The notes under the pieces: generated by a model
What the model was told of the DNA's origin: nothing
The model's input: only the letters and a program-made list of their open reading frames with translations
Databases searched by the model: none
Shown: piece after piece, positions 42,789 to 54,115 of the stretch
How the letters are laid out: each line of letters opens with the position of its first letter
How positions within the stretch are numbered: position 1 is the stretch's first letter
Made by a program: the position numbers and the translations under genes
Source: Jaapia argillacea MUCL 33604
Lineage: Eukaryota > Basidiomycota > Agaricomycetes > Jaapiales > Jaapiaceae
Direction of reading: 5' to 3'
Length of the DNA: 64,000 nucleotides
Assembly: GCA_000697665.1 (NCBI GenBank)
Contig: KL197730.1
Span: 349,737 to 413,736, forward strand

Positions 42789-45700
42789 TCACCAGATGGA
42801 TTGATATGAGTATAAGGAAGTCCAATTATTGACAAAGAAGGAACTGCAAAGGTCAAGAACATTGTTTGTGTCCCAGGACACCTCTAGTGTATCCTTCAGA
42901 GTCTTAGGAAACTTGGGAACCAATTGACAGCTCTGACAAATATCTGCAACCTTCACTACCTCACTAGGAGGAGAACCATCAGATTGCAAGGCAGGTTTAC
43001 TCATATCATACATCATGTGGTTTGGATCCGCAACACGTTTTAGCTTGCTGTACCACTGGACGTAAGTCAAGGGCTCAGCTGGCCATTCTTTTGGAGTGGT
43101 GACATGGTCGTGGTAAGATTCATCCCAAACCTTTGAAGGAAGTTTGAAAATGCAGCACACCCTCCCCACTCTTGTACCTAACAAGAATTTAGTGGGAGTG
43201 ATAAGAATGTAATCGGAAGGATGACGATCTTACCTTGCAAACCAGTAGATTCTGCTTCATCGTCAACAATCAGGATTGCAGCATTGTAGCATGTGGGTTT
43301 TTTCTTGATTGTAGGGTGAGCCTTGATAATATCCCTCTCTTACTTCTGGTTGTGAAGCTCTGGAGGTGAGAATTTGACGTTGTGATAAGTGTCAAGATAT
43401 TCAAAAGGAAGTGTATAGCGGGTGGGAGAGATTGCAGAGAGAGTTGCTAGGTATTTTGTCAGGTCTCGTCTAAGGCTGGGAGCTGAGTGGTCTTGCTTAA
43501 TCTTGTCCAACAGGCAATTGGGAGAGTGTGGGCGCTTGGTCAATTTGATTGGTGAACCTTCTTTATTGCGCAAGATTGGGAGGTTTGAAGAGTTGGCCTG
43601 ACGAGAGCACAATCTTTCCATCCAGGATATATATCCATCAAAGGATGAGACTTTCTCCTGGTGAGTGACCCATTTGACCATTTGGGGGCATTCATCCTTG
43701 TGGTTTGTTGAATGCCAGGTGTCCTTGGCGAGGTCGATGTGAAGGTGCTCAAACATTTCGGTGTTGTAGTTATCCGTTGTACCAAAGTTTCTTATTGCCG
43801 TGATGTAGTGGAGAAGAGAGTGAAATTTTGGTATATTGAAGTCCTTTTGTATGCCCAGGGTGATGAAGATTTGGCGGTGGGCGTGGAAGGTATTGAGAGC
43901 GTCTCTCATGTAACTGAGGGTGGTGTTGTCATGAGTGGGATTCTGAGCTTGATAGATGAAGTCCAAGAGAGCACAGCAGGCAATAATGCCTGACTGGGGC
44001 ACCTTGCCAACCAAGCATGCAAGTAATACTCTTGCCATATCCTTCCTCTCCGAACCTGAGATCTACAACAGCGCAGAGATACCATTCTTGAAGTGACAAG
44101 TACCATAGGCGGGTGGAAGGTGTCGTATCCTCTCATCCAGTTCTGGAGCTCCCATGGTGTTCTGGCACCAAGTGACCAAGTGCTTAAAGACTCCTTGGTA
44201 GAGTTGTTGAAGGATGTCTGGCATTAGGGATTGGTGAATGTCGGTAAATGGAAAGCCCTCTCAGAAAGGTTTATGAATGCAGCCAGAGACGTCTTTCTCC
44301 ATACATAGCTTGGAGAACTCGGTTCTACTGGTAGTGGTTTGTTGAGCAGTATGAATTGTCCCCAATGTAGTCTCAGGGGTCCGTGCAACCCCAGGGGTGG
44401 TGTTCTGTAGGTCCTTATGTGGACGATCACATTTGGGGCATTTTCCGCTCTTGGCACAGCTGACGAGACACTGCTTGGGGTAGTCAGCAACATATGAGGT
44501 GAGAACGGGATGGACCATCCAAACCTTTCCATCCCCACAGACCATCTCCACCCCTTTCACACTCGCCTCTCTTAGAGGCTCCAGGATCGTTCTCATTGAC
44601 TCATGAAACAATTCTTCTCCACCTTAGATAGATGAGAAGTGTTTATCTTGTCTGAAGAAAGATAGCCAAGGAGGACAGTGCCATGTTCAGAGGGTCTGCA
44701 TTGGATGGATTTAGGTAGATTTCCAATAGTAAGGTATACTGGGTATGTTAAGATCGTTACTTCAACGAAGTATACGATGTAAGACTTGGATACTTCTCTG
44801 ATGATACCTAGGCTACAGCCCCAGAAGTAGAACGACGAGAGGATGAGAGACTATCAGAGGTTTCCAGACAGATGATCAGACAGGGATCAAGTTGGAACAA
44901 TGCGAATAGAGATAACGATCTATATTGACAAAGTGAACAAGATAGGGAATACTAGAAAATACAGGGAAGTATATATACTAGGATGAAGCACAGTCCGTAG
45001 TCTGTAGTAGCGATGAGTAAGACAATCAGTAAGACCGTTAGTAAGACAGTAGTAGACATGAGTCGAAGTGAGTCAGAGGAAATAGGAGTCCGTAGTTAGG
45101 GGTCTGTAGTCTGTAGTCCACAGTCGATGGTCTGATCTATGAGTCAGAGATATAGGGTCTGTAGTCCGTGGCCCAGGTCGTACTGGAAGGTGGAGTGACG
45201 AGGTGACAAGGAGTCAGAGTGACGAAGATGGAGGATAATGTACTGGAGGCTGGATGTGCAGGGATAGGGATGCGTCGAAGGGATGTTGAAGGGATGAACC
45301 CTGTCCCTTGTATTCAGGAGGGATATGATCATAGTGCTTGATGACCCATATATGGAAGGATCAGATATCCACGAGGAGTGTCGAGATAACAAGAAAAATG
45401 AAAATAGGTGTAGCGCGGTGTGATTCTTAACAGGGTAGGCGCTTTTGGATCCTGAGAATTGGGTAAGTTGAGTTTTGTCTGTGGAAATGATGATGGGTGC
45501 TAAGGTTGCTCCCTTAGGTAGCACAGTCTACAGGTCATAAGTGAGCGACATTCCTAAAAATGGAGAGAGAAGAATGTTTAAGTACTCACCTGAACTGCAT
45601 TCCACCACTTCCTGGTCCACATCTCACTATATATCCTGTTATCCATGCTCCTGTCGCTATACACCCACAATGGTGCAAATTTCATTTTTGGCATGGGCAG

Positions 45701-46517
45701 GGTTGGTGAAAAGGCTTCAGATTAAGGTGACCACATCTTGGTACTGTATAAGATGCTTGTCGTCTGGGTTGTCCCATAGAATGATGGTGTGCTCCAGCCA
45801 GGGAGCTCGAGTGGGTATGGAATCAACAATTTTCTCGATTCCTCGTACATCTTGGTAGGATAGGCCAAGTTGCTCCTTAACCTGAGGAGGGCAGTTAGAA
45901 AACAGGCCAGAATATAGTAGTAATGACTCACACCAGGGATAGCTAATAGACGATCAAAAGATCCTTTACCAGGAGACTCTTGGATTGCCCACTTCACCAC
46001 TCTCCAATCTAACTCTGAAGCAAAAGGAGAGAATGCATTGTTCTCTCCTCCTTCGTCCATCAACACATCTCCATCTCCATCCCTTACACCATCTCCTCCA
46101 AACCTCCTCCTCCATCTCTCATGGAGCGTCCCATCCTTCCTTATCACAGTTCCAGCATTTGGAAACTCCACAATAAACCTATCATCATCTTTATCCTCCC
46201 CAAATCTCCCTTGAGAAGGACCAGTCTGCATCTCTTCCTCCTTGCCATCACCATCCCCATGCCTATCACCTTCCTGTTCGTCCCCATCATCACCAGGATC
46301 TCCAATCCCCCACCCCATCCATTCCTTACCATTCCATTTCCAAACTATTCATCATATCATCCTCCTCCTCCTCAAACGCCCTGTTCTTCCCCTTACAGTA
46401 CCAAGCACATTTCTTAGCTTGGGACAAGTGAGAATGCATACCTCCAATGGTGCGAAAGACAGTATCACATGCAGGGCATGTTCGAGAACATTCTTGAGTA
46501 AGATGGGTCGGTTGCAT
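42789..46517 (-). pseudogene. Plavaka-type transposase (CMC superfamily), interrupted
   Basis: This is a DNA transposase of the basidiomycete Plavaka group. Minus-strand segments in order are: a C2H2-like finger CPACDTVFRTIGGMHSHL (46517-46326); an acidic linker and ASELDWRVVKWAIQE (46318-45930); IVDSIPTRAPWLEHTIILWD (about 45850-45770); MKFAPLWVYSDRSMDNRIY (about 45690-45630); TLAPIIISTDKTQLTQFSG (about 45500-45450); then after a solo LTR, YLTIGNLPKS (about 44735-44705), a CPKCDRPH finger (about 44440), and the long block with [40 protein letters not shown] and KFHSLLHYITAIRNFGTTDN (44225-43340). The C-terminal segment VADPNHMMYDMSKP with SWDTNNVLDLCSSFFVN ends near 42790. Introns explain some frame changes, and the LTR breaks it. 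Candidate inverted ends are weak. Confidence 0.82.
44746..45432. mobile_element. Solo LTR (687 bp) inserted in the Plavaka transposase
   Basis: The element starts TGTTAAGATCG and ends GTGATTCTTAACA, giving TGTTAAG..CTTAACA inverted ends, and is flanked by the 5-bp duplication GGGTA (44741-44745 and 45433-45437). Excising it with one GGGTA rejoins the transposase frame from SGSKSAYP to VYLTIGNLPK, as expected for the family. The interior has many AGTCYGTAGT-like words and a TATATATA at about 44968. It is distinct from the 435-bp LTR at 20430 although both start TGTTA. Orientation was not determined. Confidence 0.93.
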
Positions 46518-46929
46518 TGTTAGATACTCAAGAAGCTTGATGACGGGAGGGACTTGGATGCCTCAGGGGAGTGCTTATCAGAGATAAGAATAATAAGATA
46601 TAGCTTCAAATTCAATATAGTGGACGTAGAGATTCAAGACAGAGCAAGTGGTTTAGTCCTAGAAAATGTAGAGATGAGAGCAAAAGTTGGTGTGCAAAGA
46701 AGGATCACCAAAATCCAAGTGCACAGTGGAAGAGATTGCACTGTTTGCTATGAGACACCCAAGAACAGGAATTGCATGGTCCGTGCTTTCCGTTTGCTGC
46801 CAATATTCCTAAGTCCAACCTTCTCCTGGAAACAGACCCCACACGCTCGGTCTGTGCAAAGCTTACCCTCCAGAACACAATACTTCCCCTCAGCATGCTG
46901 TTCTCCTCCGTTCAGTGAAGTTTTGCTTT

Positions 46930-48600
46930 TAAGGTAAGCAAGAATTTGACTAGTTTCTATACTCTCAAGCTCACAATTGCAATGATACTTATGGGTAGAT
47001 CTCTCTCAGCAACATTCTCATTCAACCCTTGTGCCTCACTCTCACTCTCACTCTTGCCCTCACACTCCCTCTCCAACTCAATCTTTGCTTGCTTGCACTC
47101 CCTTGCTCTTGCTTCCTCGCTCTTGCTTCCTCGCTCTTGCTCCCTTGCTCCCTCGCTCTCGCAAACTGGTCTTGAACATTTGCATTCTCATTCACATTTG
47201 TTTCAACTTCTCTGTTGGGAGTTTGGATATAGGGGAATCTCCAGAAGTCACTCCCAAGGTAAGCAGACCATCACTCCTTGGATAGATCTCCCCACTAACA
47301 CTCTACACCCCCACCCTCACTCAAACTCTCCCCAAAAGCTAACACCAACACATCCCATCCCCCACTCCCTCAACAATTGAGCCTCACTATTGTATAGTGA
47401 AAGTTCTGTGCCCTCACTCATACCTTCACCTTCACCCTCACCCAAGCACTCACCAACGCCAACTCCAACACAACGCCAAATCCAACACAACGCCAACTCC
47501 AATGCAATGCCAGCGCCAATGCAGCGCCTGCACCAGTGCGACATTGGCACCATCATTGCCCTTGCTCGTACACTCACCCTCACCAACGTGATCATCACAC
47601 ACAGCTCCCATTCCTTGATGGATTCCTTGACATTTGACATTGGCTCCATGGACTTTCACATTTGCATTCCCAAGGTAAGCTATATCATCACTTCTTGATG
47701 TGTTCTCAAGCTCACATCTGTAACTATACTTGTGGGTAGCTTTCCCTGTGCAAATACCTCCCCCTCACTTGTGCCTTCACCCTCGTCCTTGTGCTCACCG
47801 ACCCAACACCAAGGCCAACTCCAACACCATCCTTACACGTCCATTCAGTGGCAATGTGTGTGTTGGGAATTCCTGCTCCTCAAAGAGACAGTTATGTTCA
47901 TTTCCAATTGCCTGTCCCTCACAAGTCCCATCCCCCACTCCTCGATGATTAGCGGTTCTCTTTCACCAGTCGCTGTGCTTTCTTCCTCATCAACACCATC
48001 TCTTTCACTGGCTTAGTGAGTTCCACATTGGTGTTCAGACTTTGAGGAAGTTCTGGAAACGCATCATCATCCTCACTTTTGCCAATGTGAACGCCCTCAT
48101 TACAAGTCAATTCAGCATACCCTCGCACCCTCACCATCCCTGTGCTCTTGCCAATGCGAACACATTATCATCCTCATCCTCACTTTCACCAACTTGAACA
48201 CCTTCACTGTCCCTGCACTCTCACCAACACCAATGCATCATCATCCTCACCTTCGCCAATGCCAACACCCTTGTTACAAGTTGATTCAGCATCCCCTCAC
48301 ACCCTCACCATTCCTGCGCTCTCGCCAACAAGAACACATCATCATCATCACTTTTGCCAATGCAAACACCCTTGTACCCTCACCCTCACTTGACCCTCAC
48401 CGTCCCTAGTGCTCTTGTCAACGACATCAACAATCATGTCTGTCTTCGACATTCGCCCTCACCCTCGCTCATACACCCACCCTCGCTTTCCCTATCACCA
48501 ACGCCTACACTGTCATCACCCTTCCTGGACACTCGCTCTCATTAATGTTCTCACGCTTGCCAATGCTAAAACTTCCCTCCCTCAACACCAGCTACACATG
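46930..48600. repeat. G-poor, C/T/A-rich low-complexity tract
   Basis: The plus strand is dominated by CCCTCACCCTCAC, CACTCTCACTC and CAACACCAA-like words, with very little G. Three similar blocks start with AAGGTAAGC (about 46930, 47257 and 47673), each a plausible splice donor, and two are followed by CTCTCAAGCTCACA-like and ATACTTxTGGGTAG words, so an ancient tandem duplication of about 740 bp is likely (46930 and 47673). Open frames here are by-products of low stop-codon density. It separates the divergent Plavaka and TET/JBP genes. Confidence 0.6.
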
Positions 48601-49960
48601 ACAGTTCCAATCCCACCCACACCCCCAAGTTACAGTTGCAACTTCACTCCTTTGGAAGCTCATCAATTGTTGAGGGTTTTGCAAGAGCTGTATCATTTGG
48701 AGGGAGCTCCTAGTCCATCTGAGGCATGGCCACTGTTGAGAAAGCTTTCTGAGGCTGCTTCTCAGGATGTCTCCTCCTTTCAAGGTGGTGGGGTTCCCTC
48801 CTCTCTACTGAACACCTTTACTGACCTGTAATTTGCTACTAGGAGGATCTCAAGAACTCTGGAGAGCTTCCAACCCATCGGCTGACTCTTCATCCCTGGT
48901 CCAAAGATCTGTGGGAGGCAACACCTGTTATGCACTGTACGATCCTGAACATGAACATCCAGCCCATATACAAGGTGGTGCCCCTCCTGCAGATCGTCGT
49001 AGGAAGAAGTGTTGTAAGAGGGGGGCTCAGCAACAGGTGCCAGCAGTATGGGAGGCTGTCAATTCATGTATGGTGTTGTCTGAGCCTGTAGGAAGTTTCA
49101 TTGGGAATGTTGCTGGGTTTTGTCGTACGGGGGGTGGGAATGATGGATGGATGGGTGGGTGATAAGAACAGTTGAGGGAGCGACTTTTTTGAGGGAAGCT
49201 GGGGAAGGAAGCAGTGTCTCTGACATTGTGGGCCTTTGTGTGGATATGGAGAGGGGGGTTTGGGGAGCAACCATGAAGAGCATGTTAAGCTACATCTGTT
49301 TGAAAGCATCGGTTCAGAGGTTAGCTTCTTACTTTTGAATGTTTTGATTAATACCCAAAGTCTGACTTCCTTTTCTTAGGGTTCTGAAGGATGAGTCTGG
49401 TTGTCAAGCTATGGGTCATGCTCCTTGTAAGACTCACCTAGAAGTTTACAACAATCACACGGATGATACTTCAGAACATCCAACATACAATGTTTTTAGC
49501 AAGTGGGTGAGATGCGGTACTTATTATGCTTGTATCTCAGGAGGAGGTGAGCTTCCTGAAGGGTATCTTGGTTCCTCACCACCCATATTGACTTTTTACC
49601 AGGGACTCTCTATATGCTATTCATTATCATTTGCTTCAATATGAAGTTTCAGTTTGAGTCCCTTAGTCGAGATGTGGTGTATCAGCTGGTGAACACTTTA
49701 CAGGACCCAGATCCTGGTATGATCTAAATATCTTTTGAGCTCCATTCCCTAACCTTGGAGGAAGCTCATCATATAGGAAGACTAATCATAGATTGCATTA
49801 TACCTACAATCAATATCCTCATCAAGAATGTTCCTTTCAACATCCAAGCCACCCATTTTTCCATTGTTCCTAAGGATATGTTTGAGATGCCCAGTATTCC
49901 TGCATATTGTTTCTCCATCTCCAACTCTATCTTTGATCTATTCAGTTACAAGTAAGCATC
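48598..49960 (+). pseudogene. Coding-like exons upstream of the TET/JBP gene, family unknown
   Basis: The segments are 48598-48784 (CNFTPLEAHQLLRVLQELYH, then LLRKLSEAASQDVSSFQ before a GTGGTG), 48844-49083 (EDLKNSGELPTHRLTLHPWS, then WEATPVMHCTILNMNIQPIY), 49379-49560 (VLKDESGCQAMGHAPCKTHL, EHPTYNVFSKWVRCGTYYAC) and 49755-49952 (EEAHHIGRLIIDCIIPTINI, ending IFDLFSYK at a GTAAGC donor). They look like exons of one gene, possibly the amino-terminal part of the dioxygenase gene below or a separate transposon gene. I do not recognise a domain, and stops between the pieces leave the model open. Confidence 0.4.
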
Positions 49961-49989
49961 CATCTCTTTCTCTTCTCTCTGATTCTAAA

Positions 49990-51434
49990 GATGGTTTAGG
50001 AAATTTCAACTAAAACCATGTAGCATCGCTTGGCCACGCCTACCCCACTATCCATTAATACCATCTCCTATCTGGGCGCCCTCCTCAGCTTCAACTCTCT
50101 TTCTACCAAAGGATATTCTACCACTTCAACCACGCCATCTTCCATTGGCCCTTGCAGAGCAGCTGGCAGAGGAAAGAAAGGGAAGGATTGAGAGCATGAG
50201 GGTTACGACCATCAGAATAGACTTTGATCCAAAGTTGGAGGTCAACTCCACCTGTCCTGTTCCCAATGACTCACCAGCAGATGCCTACACCTGGACTGAG
50301 GCTCAAAGAAGTCTAGCAGAGGAGGCCTATGAACCTACTAGCATTGAGGACCTGGAGCTATGGGTGAGTTATTAATCTTTTCTGTTATCCATCATTTATC
50401 CTAAGTTGAGGCGTCTCTCCCCATAGTTTAAAACAAACTTTTCTGGAGGGAGAAAGCTCACAGATGGTTATGTGGTTATTTCAGAGGAGATGTTTCCAAA
50501 GTAAGCGCCCTTTCTTTTCTTTCTTCTCTCAAAATCTCAAGAACTGACTGGAGTAGCCAAGTGGTACAGATCCTGGATAAGTACGGCCACATGCTGCTTC
50601 TAGTGTGTACAGGAACTCCAGAAGATATATGCTCCAGAATGGACAGCAACATATTCTGCGCTTTTGGAGACTGTGATCCTCTCACTCAAATGGACACCTC
50701 TCTGCTGGGTATCAACCACAGATACGTCAGTTTTCACTGCTCAAATTACAACCGCCATAGTACTCAAGTAAGTGGGTTTCTTGCTCTTACCAACCTTGAC
50801 TCCTTACTTTGAGCTTAGGGTCATGAGATGCCTCCCACCCTCCACCCTTTGCAAGCTAAGAAGGTTAATGTCACTCACACAAACTATACTCAGATGGTTC
50901 CCAGACTATCTGTGGACACCTGAGAATATTCAGTCATTTATTGCAATGTTTGTAATGTCTTGGACGACTTATTTCGTTGGGAGGAAGCTCTGGTAAGTCA
51001 GTCTTTGACTCTACCTTTGTCTTGGTATTCAATTGCGCTACTAGATACAAAGATTCTTTCCTGAAGATTTCAAGCAGCTTTCTGAATACTGTGAGCTGCT
51101 ACCATTGGACGACATGTCCCCTGTCCATCCTATGTCGTCTCTGGTGTTGAACCTTGATGTCGCCACCAACGGTCACAGAGATGGCAAGGATGTTGGGGTT
51201 TGTGTTGTTGTGGCTTGGGGTCGTTGCAAAAGAGGGGAACTGTGTGTCAAAGAGATTGGTGTTGTGATTAGAACTTGCCTGGTTGCCAGTGTTATATTCT
51301 GCTCTGATTTCCTCACTCATTTTAACTTGCATTTTGAAGGAAGGAGGGGCTCTGTAGTCCTGCATGCAGATGGAGTGTTTGAGCAGTGGAAGAGAGATAG
51401 GAACAGCTGGCAGGACAATCAATTCATGACTTAG
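49990..51434 (+). CDS. TET/JBP-like 2OG-Fe(II) dioxygenase
   Basis: TET/JBP enzymes oxidise 5-methylcytosine or thymine in DNA using 2-oxoglutarate and iron. Basidiomycetes carry expanded families, often linked to transposons. Exons appear at about 49990-50363, 50427-50501, 50545-50767, 50819-50992 and 51046-51434, with GTGAGT/GTAAG donors. The last exon holds the core: MSSLVLNLDVATNGHRDGKD supplies the iron-binding HxD, GELCVKEIGVVI follows, LTHFNLHFEGRRGSVVLHAD supplies the distal His and the Arg for 2-oxoglutarate, and it ends WKRDRNSW. Earlier exons carry FSGGRKLTDGYVVISEEMFP and RYVSFHCSNYNRHSTQ. In the fourth exon a TGA near 50920 can be bypassed only by changing frame twice (TPENIQSF in one frame, NVLDDLFRWEEALW in the next), so a small frameshift pair or an overlooked intron is present. 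The domain call is strong; integrity is uncertain. Confidence 0.75.
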
Positions 51435-51559
51435 ATTAGAGTTGAAGTTTTATGTTGTTACACTTTTAAGTTTAGTTTCTTTAGTAATGCCAGAATTTAA
51501 AAAGCAAATAAGGATTGCTTCTTCGCCTCCCCTCTCCTGCGTGTTCCACCCTATATTAT

Positions 51560-53725
51560 TTTGAAGTGTCTTTCCTCTTCTCTCAGGCCTCTCTTCCACC
51601 CTCTTTTCTTTTTACTTCTCTCTCTCTATTCTTTAATGTCTACTTGCAAGAAAGCCCCTAGTTCTGCTAAGCCAAAGAGTGCTGCTGGTCCCAAAAAAGC
51701 CACACATTCTTCTGGTAAAGCACCTTCTCCTCCTCCATCTCCTCCCAAGGTGCCATGTCCAAGGCCCAAGCCTCGAAACAAAACAGTTCAAGATGATGTT
51801 GAATCCTCTGCTGCCTCTCCAGCACCTTCTTCAAAGAGCAGAGCTAAGTCCTCTACCCCTACTACATCGTCTAGGTCCATGACTCCTGGTCACTCTCGTA
51901 CTTTAAGTAGAGAGGATCTCACTTTGTTCTTGGAGCTCAAGAAGAGGAAGGAAGAGGCTGACGCTTAAAGTCTGCTTGGTAGCTATCTACTTTTCTACTT
52001 AGTGTCTTTACCATGAGCTGAAACTTTCCATTTTAGCCATTCAAAAGCATAGTGCTGCCATTGTCGAGGAGGAGGAGGGGGAGAGCCATCAGTCTGATCA
52101 GCCTCCACCCAAATGTCTCAGGTCTGGTTCATTGGCAACACCTCTTATTGACCTTGATGAGGAAGAGAAGAGCTTGGTGTGCTCCTTTAAATCTGCTGGT
52201 ATGTCAAGTGTGTCAAGGATGTGTATAATCCTCTTTATCATTTGTCTAACTGTGTATGACTCTAGCCGCTCCCAGCCCTGTTCCTCAAGAAGAAGAAGAA
52301 GAAGAAGCCTCACTCATGGATAGTGCTGCAGCTACTGCCCCTTCCCAACCTTCTGGAGGTGAAGAGGAAGAAGAGGAGGAAGCTGAGGAGGAAGGTGAGC
52401 AGAAGTTGAAGGGTAATGTTGTCGATTTTGATGATGATGTGAGTATCTTTGCTTTGTCTGACCAACACTGATGAGTCTGATCTCATGTAGTTCTACTCTG
52501 GGTCTGATGGTGAGGAGGATAAGAAGAGGAAGAAGAAGAAGGACAGGAAGGAGCAGAAGGGTAGAAAGTCCAATAAGGGAGCAACTGAAGGTGGTGGAGG
52601 CAAGAGGCCCACGGTGACAAAGAGCAACTTTGAAGGTGCCTCTCTTCGACTTGCTTGCCTAGGTCACACTCACTTCTGTATCTTCATCTCCACTGAGGAC
52701 GCCTTTCCAGATGTGGAGACTAATAGAGTTACAGTCTGCAAGGAGGCATTGTCAAGAGCGGCTGCCACCAGTCCAGGACTACAAGCAGAGTGGGATAAGG
52801 TGAGGAAAGATGAGGTATTGAAGGAGACCATGATTCTTTATGTACGTCCTTTCTTTCACCTTTAAATCTTTCTATGCTGATGACAACAAGGTTTGGAAGG
52901 GCGCTGCTCAGATGAGGGGGGAGGTGAAGAGCAAGACGGATGAGCTCATGGATAAGTATAACATTCCTGGGTTGATTAGAGAAGGGGGCATCAAGGCCAG
53001 AGTGAAGTGGCTGCTGGGAGAAGGGAAGCGTCATTTTGCCTTTGGAGAAATTACTTTTGATGATGTGCATGTTTCTCTTTCTTATTCTCCTCTCATCTAC
53101 TAACCACCAGTCCAGGCAGGTGGAGGGGCTGTGAACACCCTACTATCCTTGAGCCATGATGCCATCCTGACCACCCTACACAAGCAATGGTTCAATACCA
53201 TCAAAAGTGAAGGTTTCAGGTACATCAAGAAGTTCAAAACGCTTCCTATTCCCCTTCTGGCTTTGATCTTAACTTGTGTACACTCTTTCCTTTGTCTTCT
53301 CACCCACTCACTAAATTGAGATTTTCTTGGTGACACCTTATCAGCTGGAAGTGTCTTTGAAACAGTGGGAAGGAGGTAAATTGGTGAAGGAGAACTTTTC
53401 TGACATCAAGTGGAGGAAGAAGTAAGTGTTCTCATTCTTTCCACTTGTGTAGCTAACCAACCCATATCCTGATAGATATTATGGTCACATCACTTACATT
53501 ACCGCTCTTCAAGACCATGTTCCAACTTGGATCGCCAGCTACCAGGAGAAAGTCATTTGTCAAGTTTGGTAAGTTGTATCTGTAAAAACTAATCATCCAC
53601 CTCTGTTATTCTAACTGTTCTCTTCCTTGCCCATACAGTTCTATTACTGGGGTGGACATTGACAACATGGAAGAAGAGGTTGACCTGAGTATTCTTGATT
53701 TTGCTGCTTTAGCTGCTGCTGCCTG
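51560..53725 (+). CDS. DUF6532-like protein
   Basis: Several short exons on the plus strand, about 51637-51968, 52036-52198, 52263-52440, 52491-52840, 52891-53066, 53111-53265, 53345-53422, 53477-53573 and 53640-53725, encode a Lys/Ser/Pro-rich amino terminus (MSTCKKAPSSAKPKSA), a long acidic stretch, a basic nuclear-signal-like run (KKRKKKKDRKEQKGRK) and a C-terminal domain. That domain contains SNFEGASLRLACLGHTHFCI, AFPDVETNRVTVCKEALSRA, VKSKTDELMDKYNIPG, LSLSHDAILTTLHKQWF, TLPIPLLALILT and LEVSLKQWEGGKLVKENFSD. The order matches the basidiomycete DUF6532 domain as I know it, whose function is unknown. It follows the TET/JBP gene by about 200 bp in the same direction and ends DFAALAAAA. Exon edges are approximate. 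Confidence 0.65.
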
Positions 53726-54115
53726 ATTGTTTGGTCTGCTCTCCTTCATGTCTCTGGTCTATTCCATAGCTCTCACATCATCCTAGTAGTCATCTCAGTC
53801 ATTCGCTATAAAGTAGATCCTAGCTAGTGTAATTCAATGCATTTTTGGAGCTTCTATAACTAGAGAGCCTCTCTATAGCTGCTATAAGTGAACCCTTTCT
53901 GACGCCCCTCTCTAAGCCTTCAAAATGAGGCGAGGAAAATAATTTGACTATAGAACTCTTCCATAAATCTAGGGAAGCTATGGAACCTTCTTCTGGAAAT
54001 GGCAGTGCTATTATAGCATTTTTTAAGGGGCACCCTTGGTATAATGACTTTGAGTTCTATTATGTCTATCTATATGCTTCTAGACGCTCCAAGTTCCAAA
54101 CCTTTTTTCCTGATG
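53726..54115. other. Short intergenic stretch, possible element end
   Basis: No gene is visible. It contains several CTATA-rich words, and the reverse complement of 53871-53890 begins CACTTATAGC, loosely like the CACTATAAGC at 42688 on the other side of the Plavaka/TET block. No target duplication supports this. Confidence 0.3.

Noticed and set aside
47030-48590. Ser/Leu/His/Pro-rich open frames
   Set aside because: Low-complexity, G-poor DNA lacks stop codons by composition; frames show no domain or consistent splicing.
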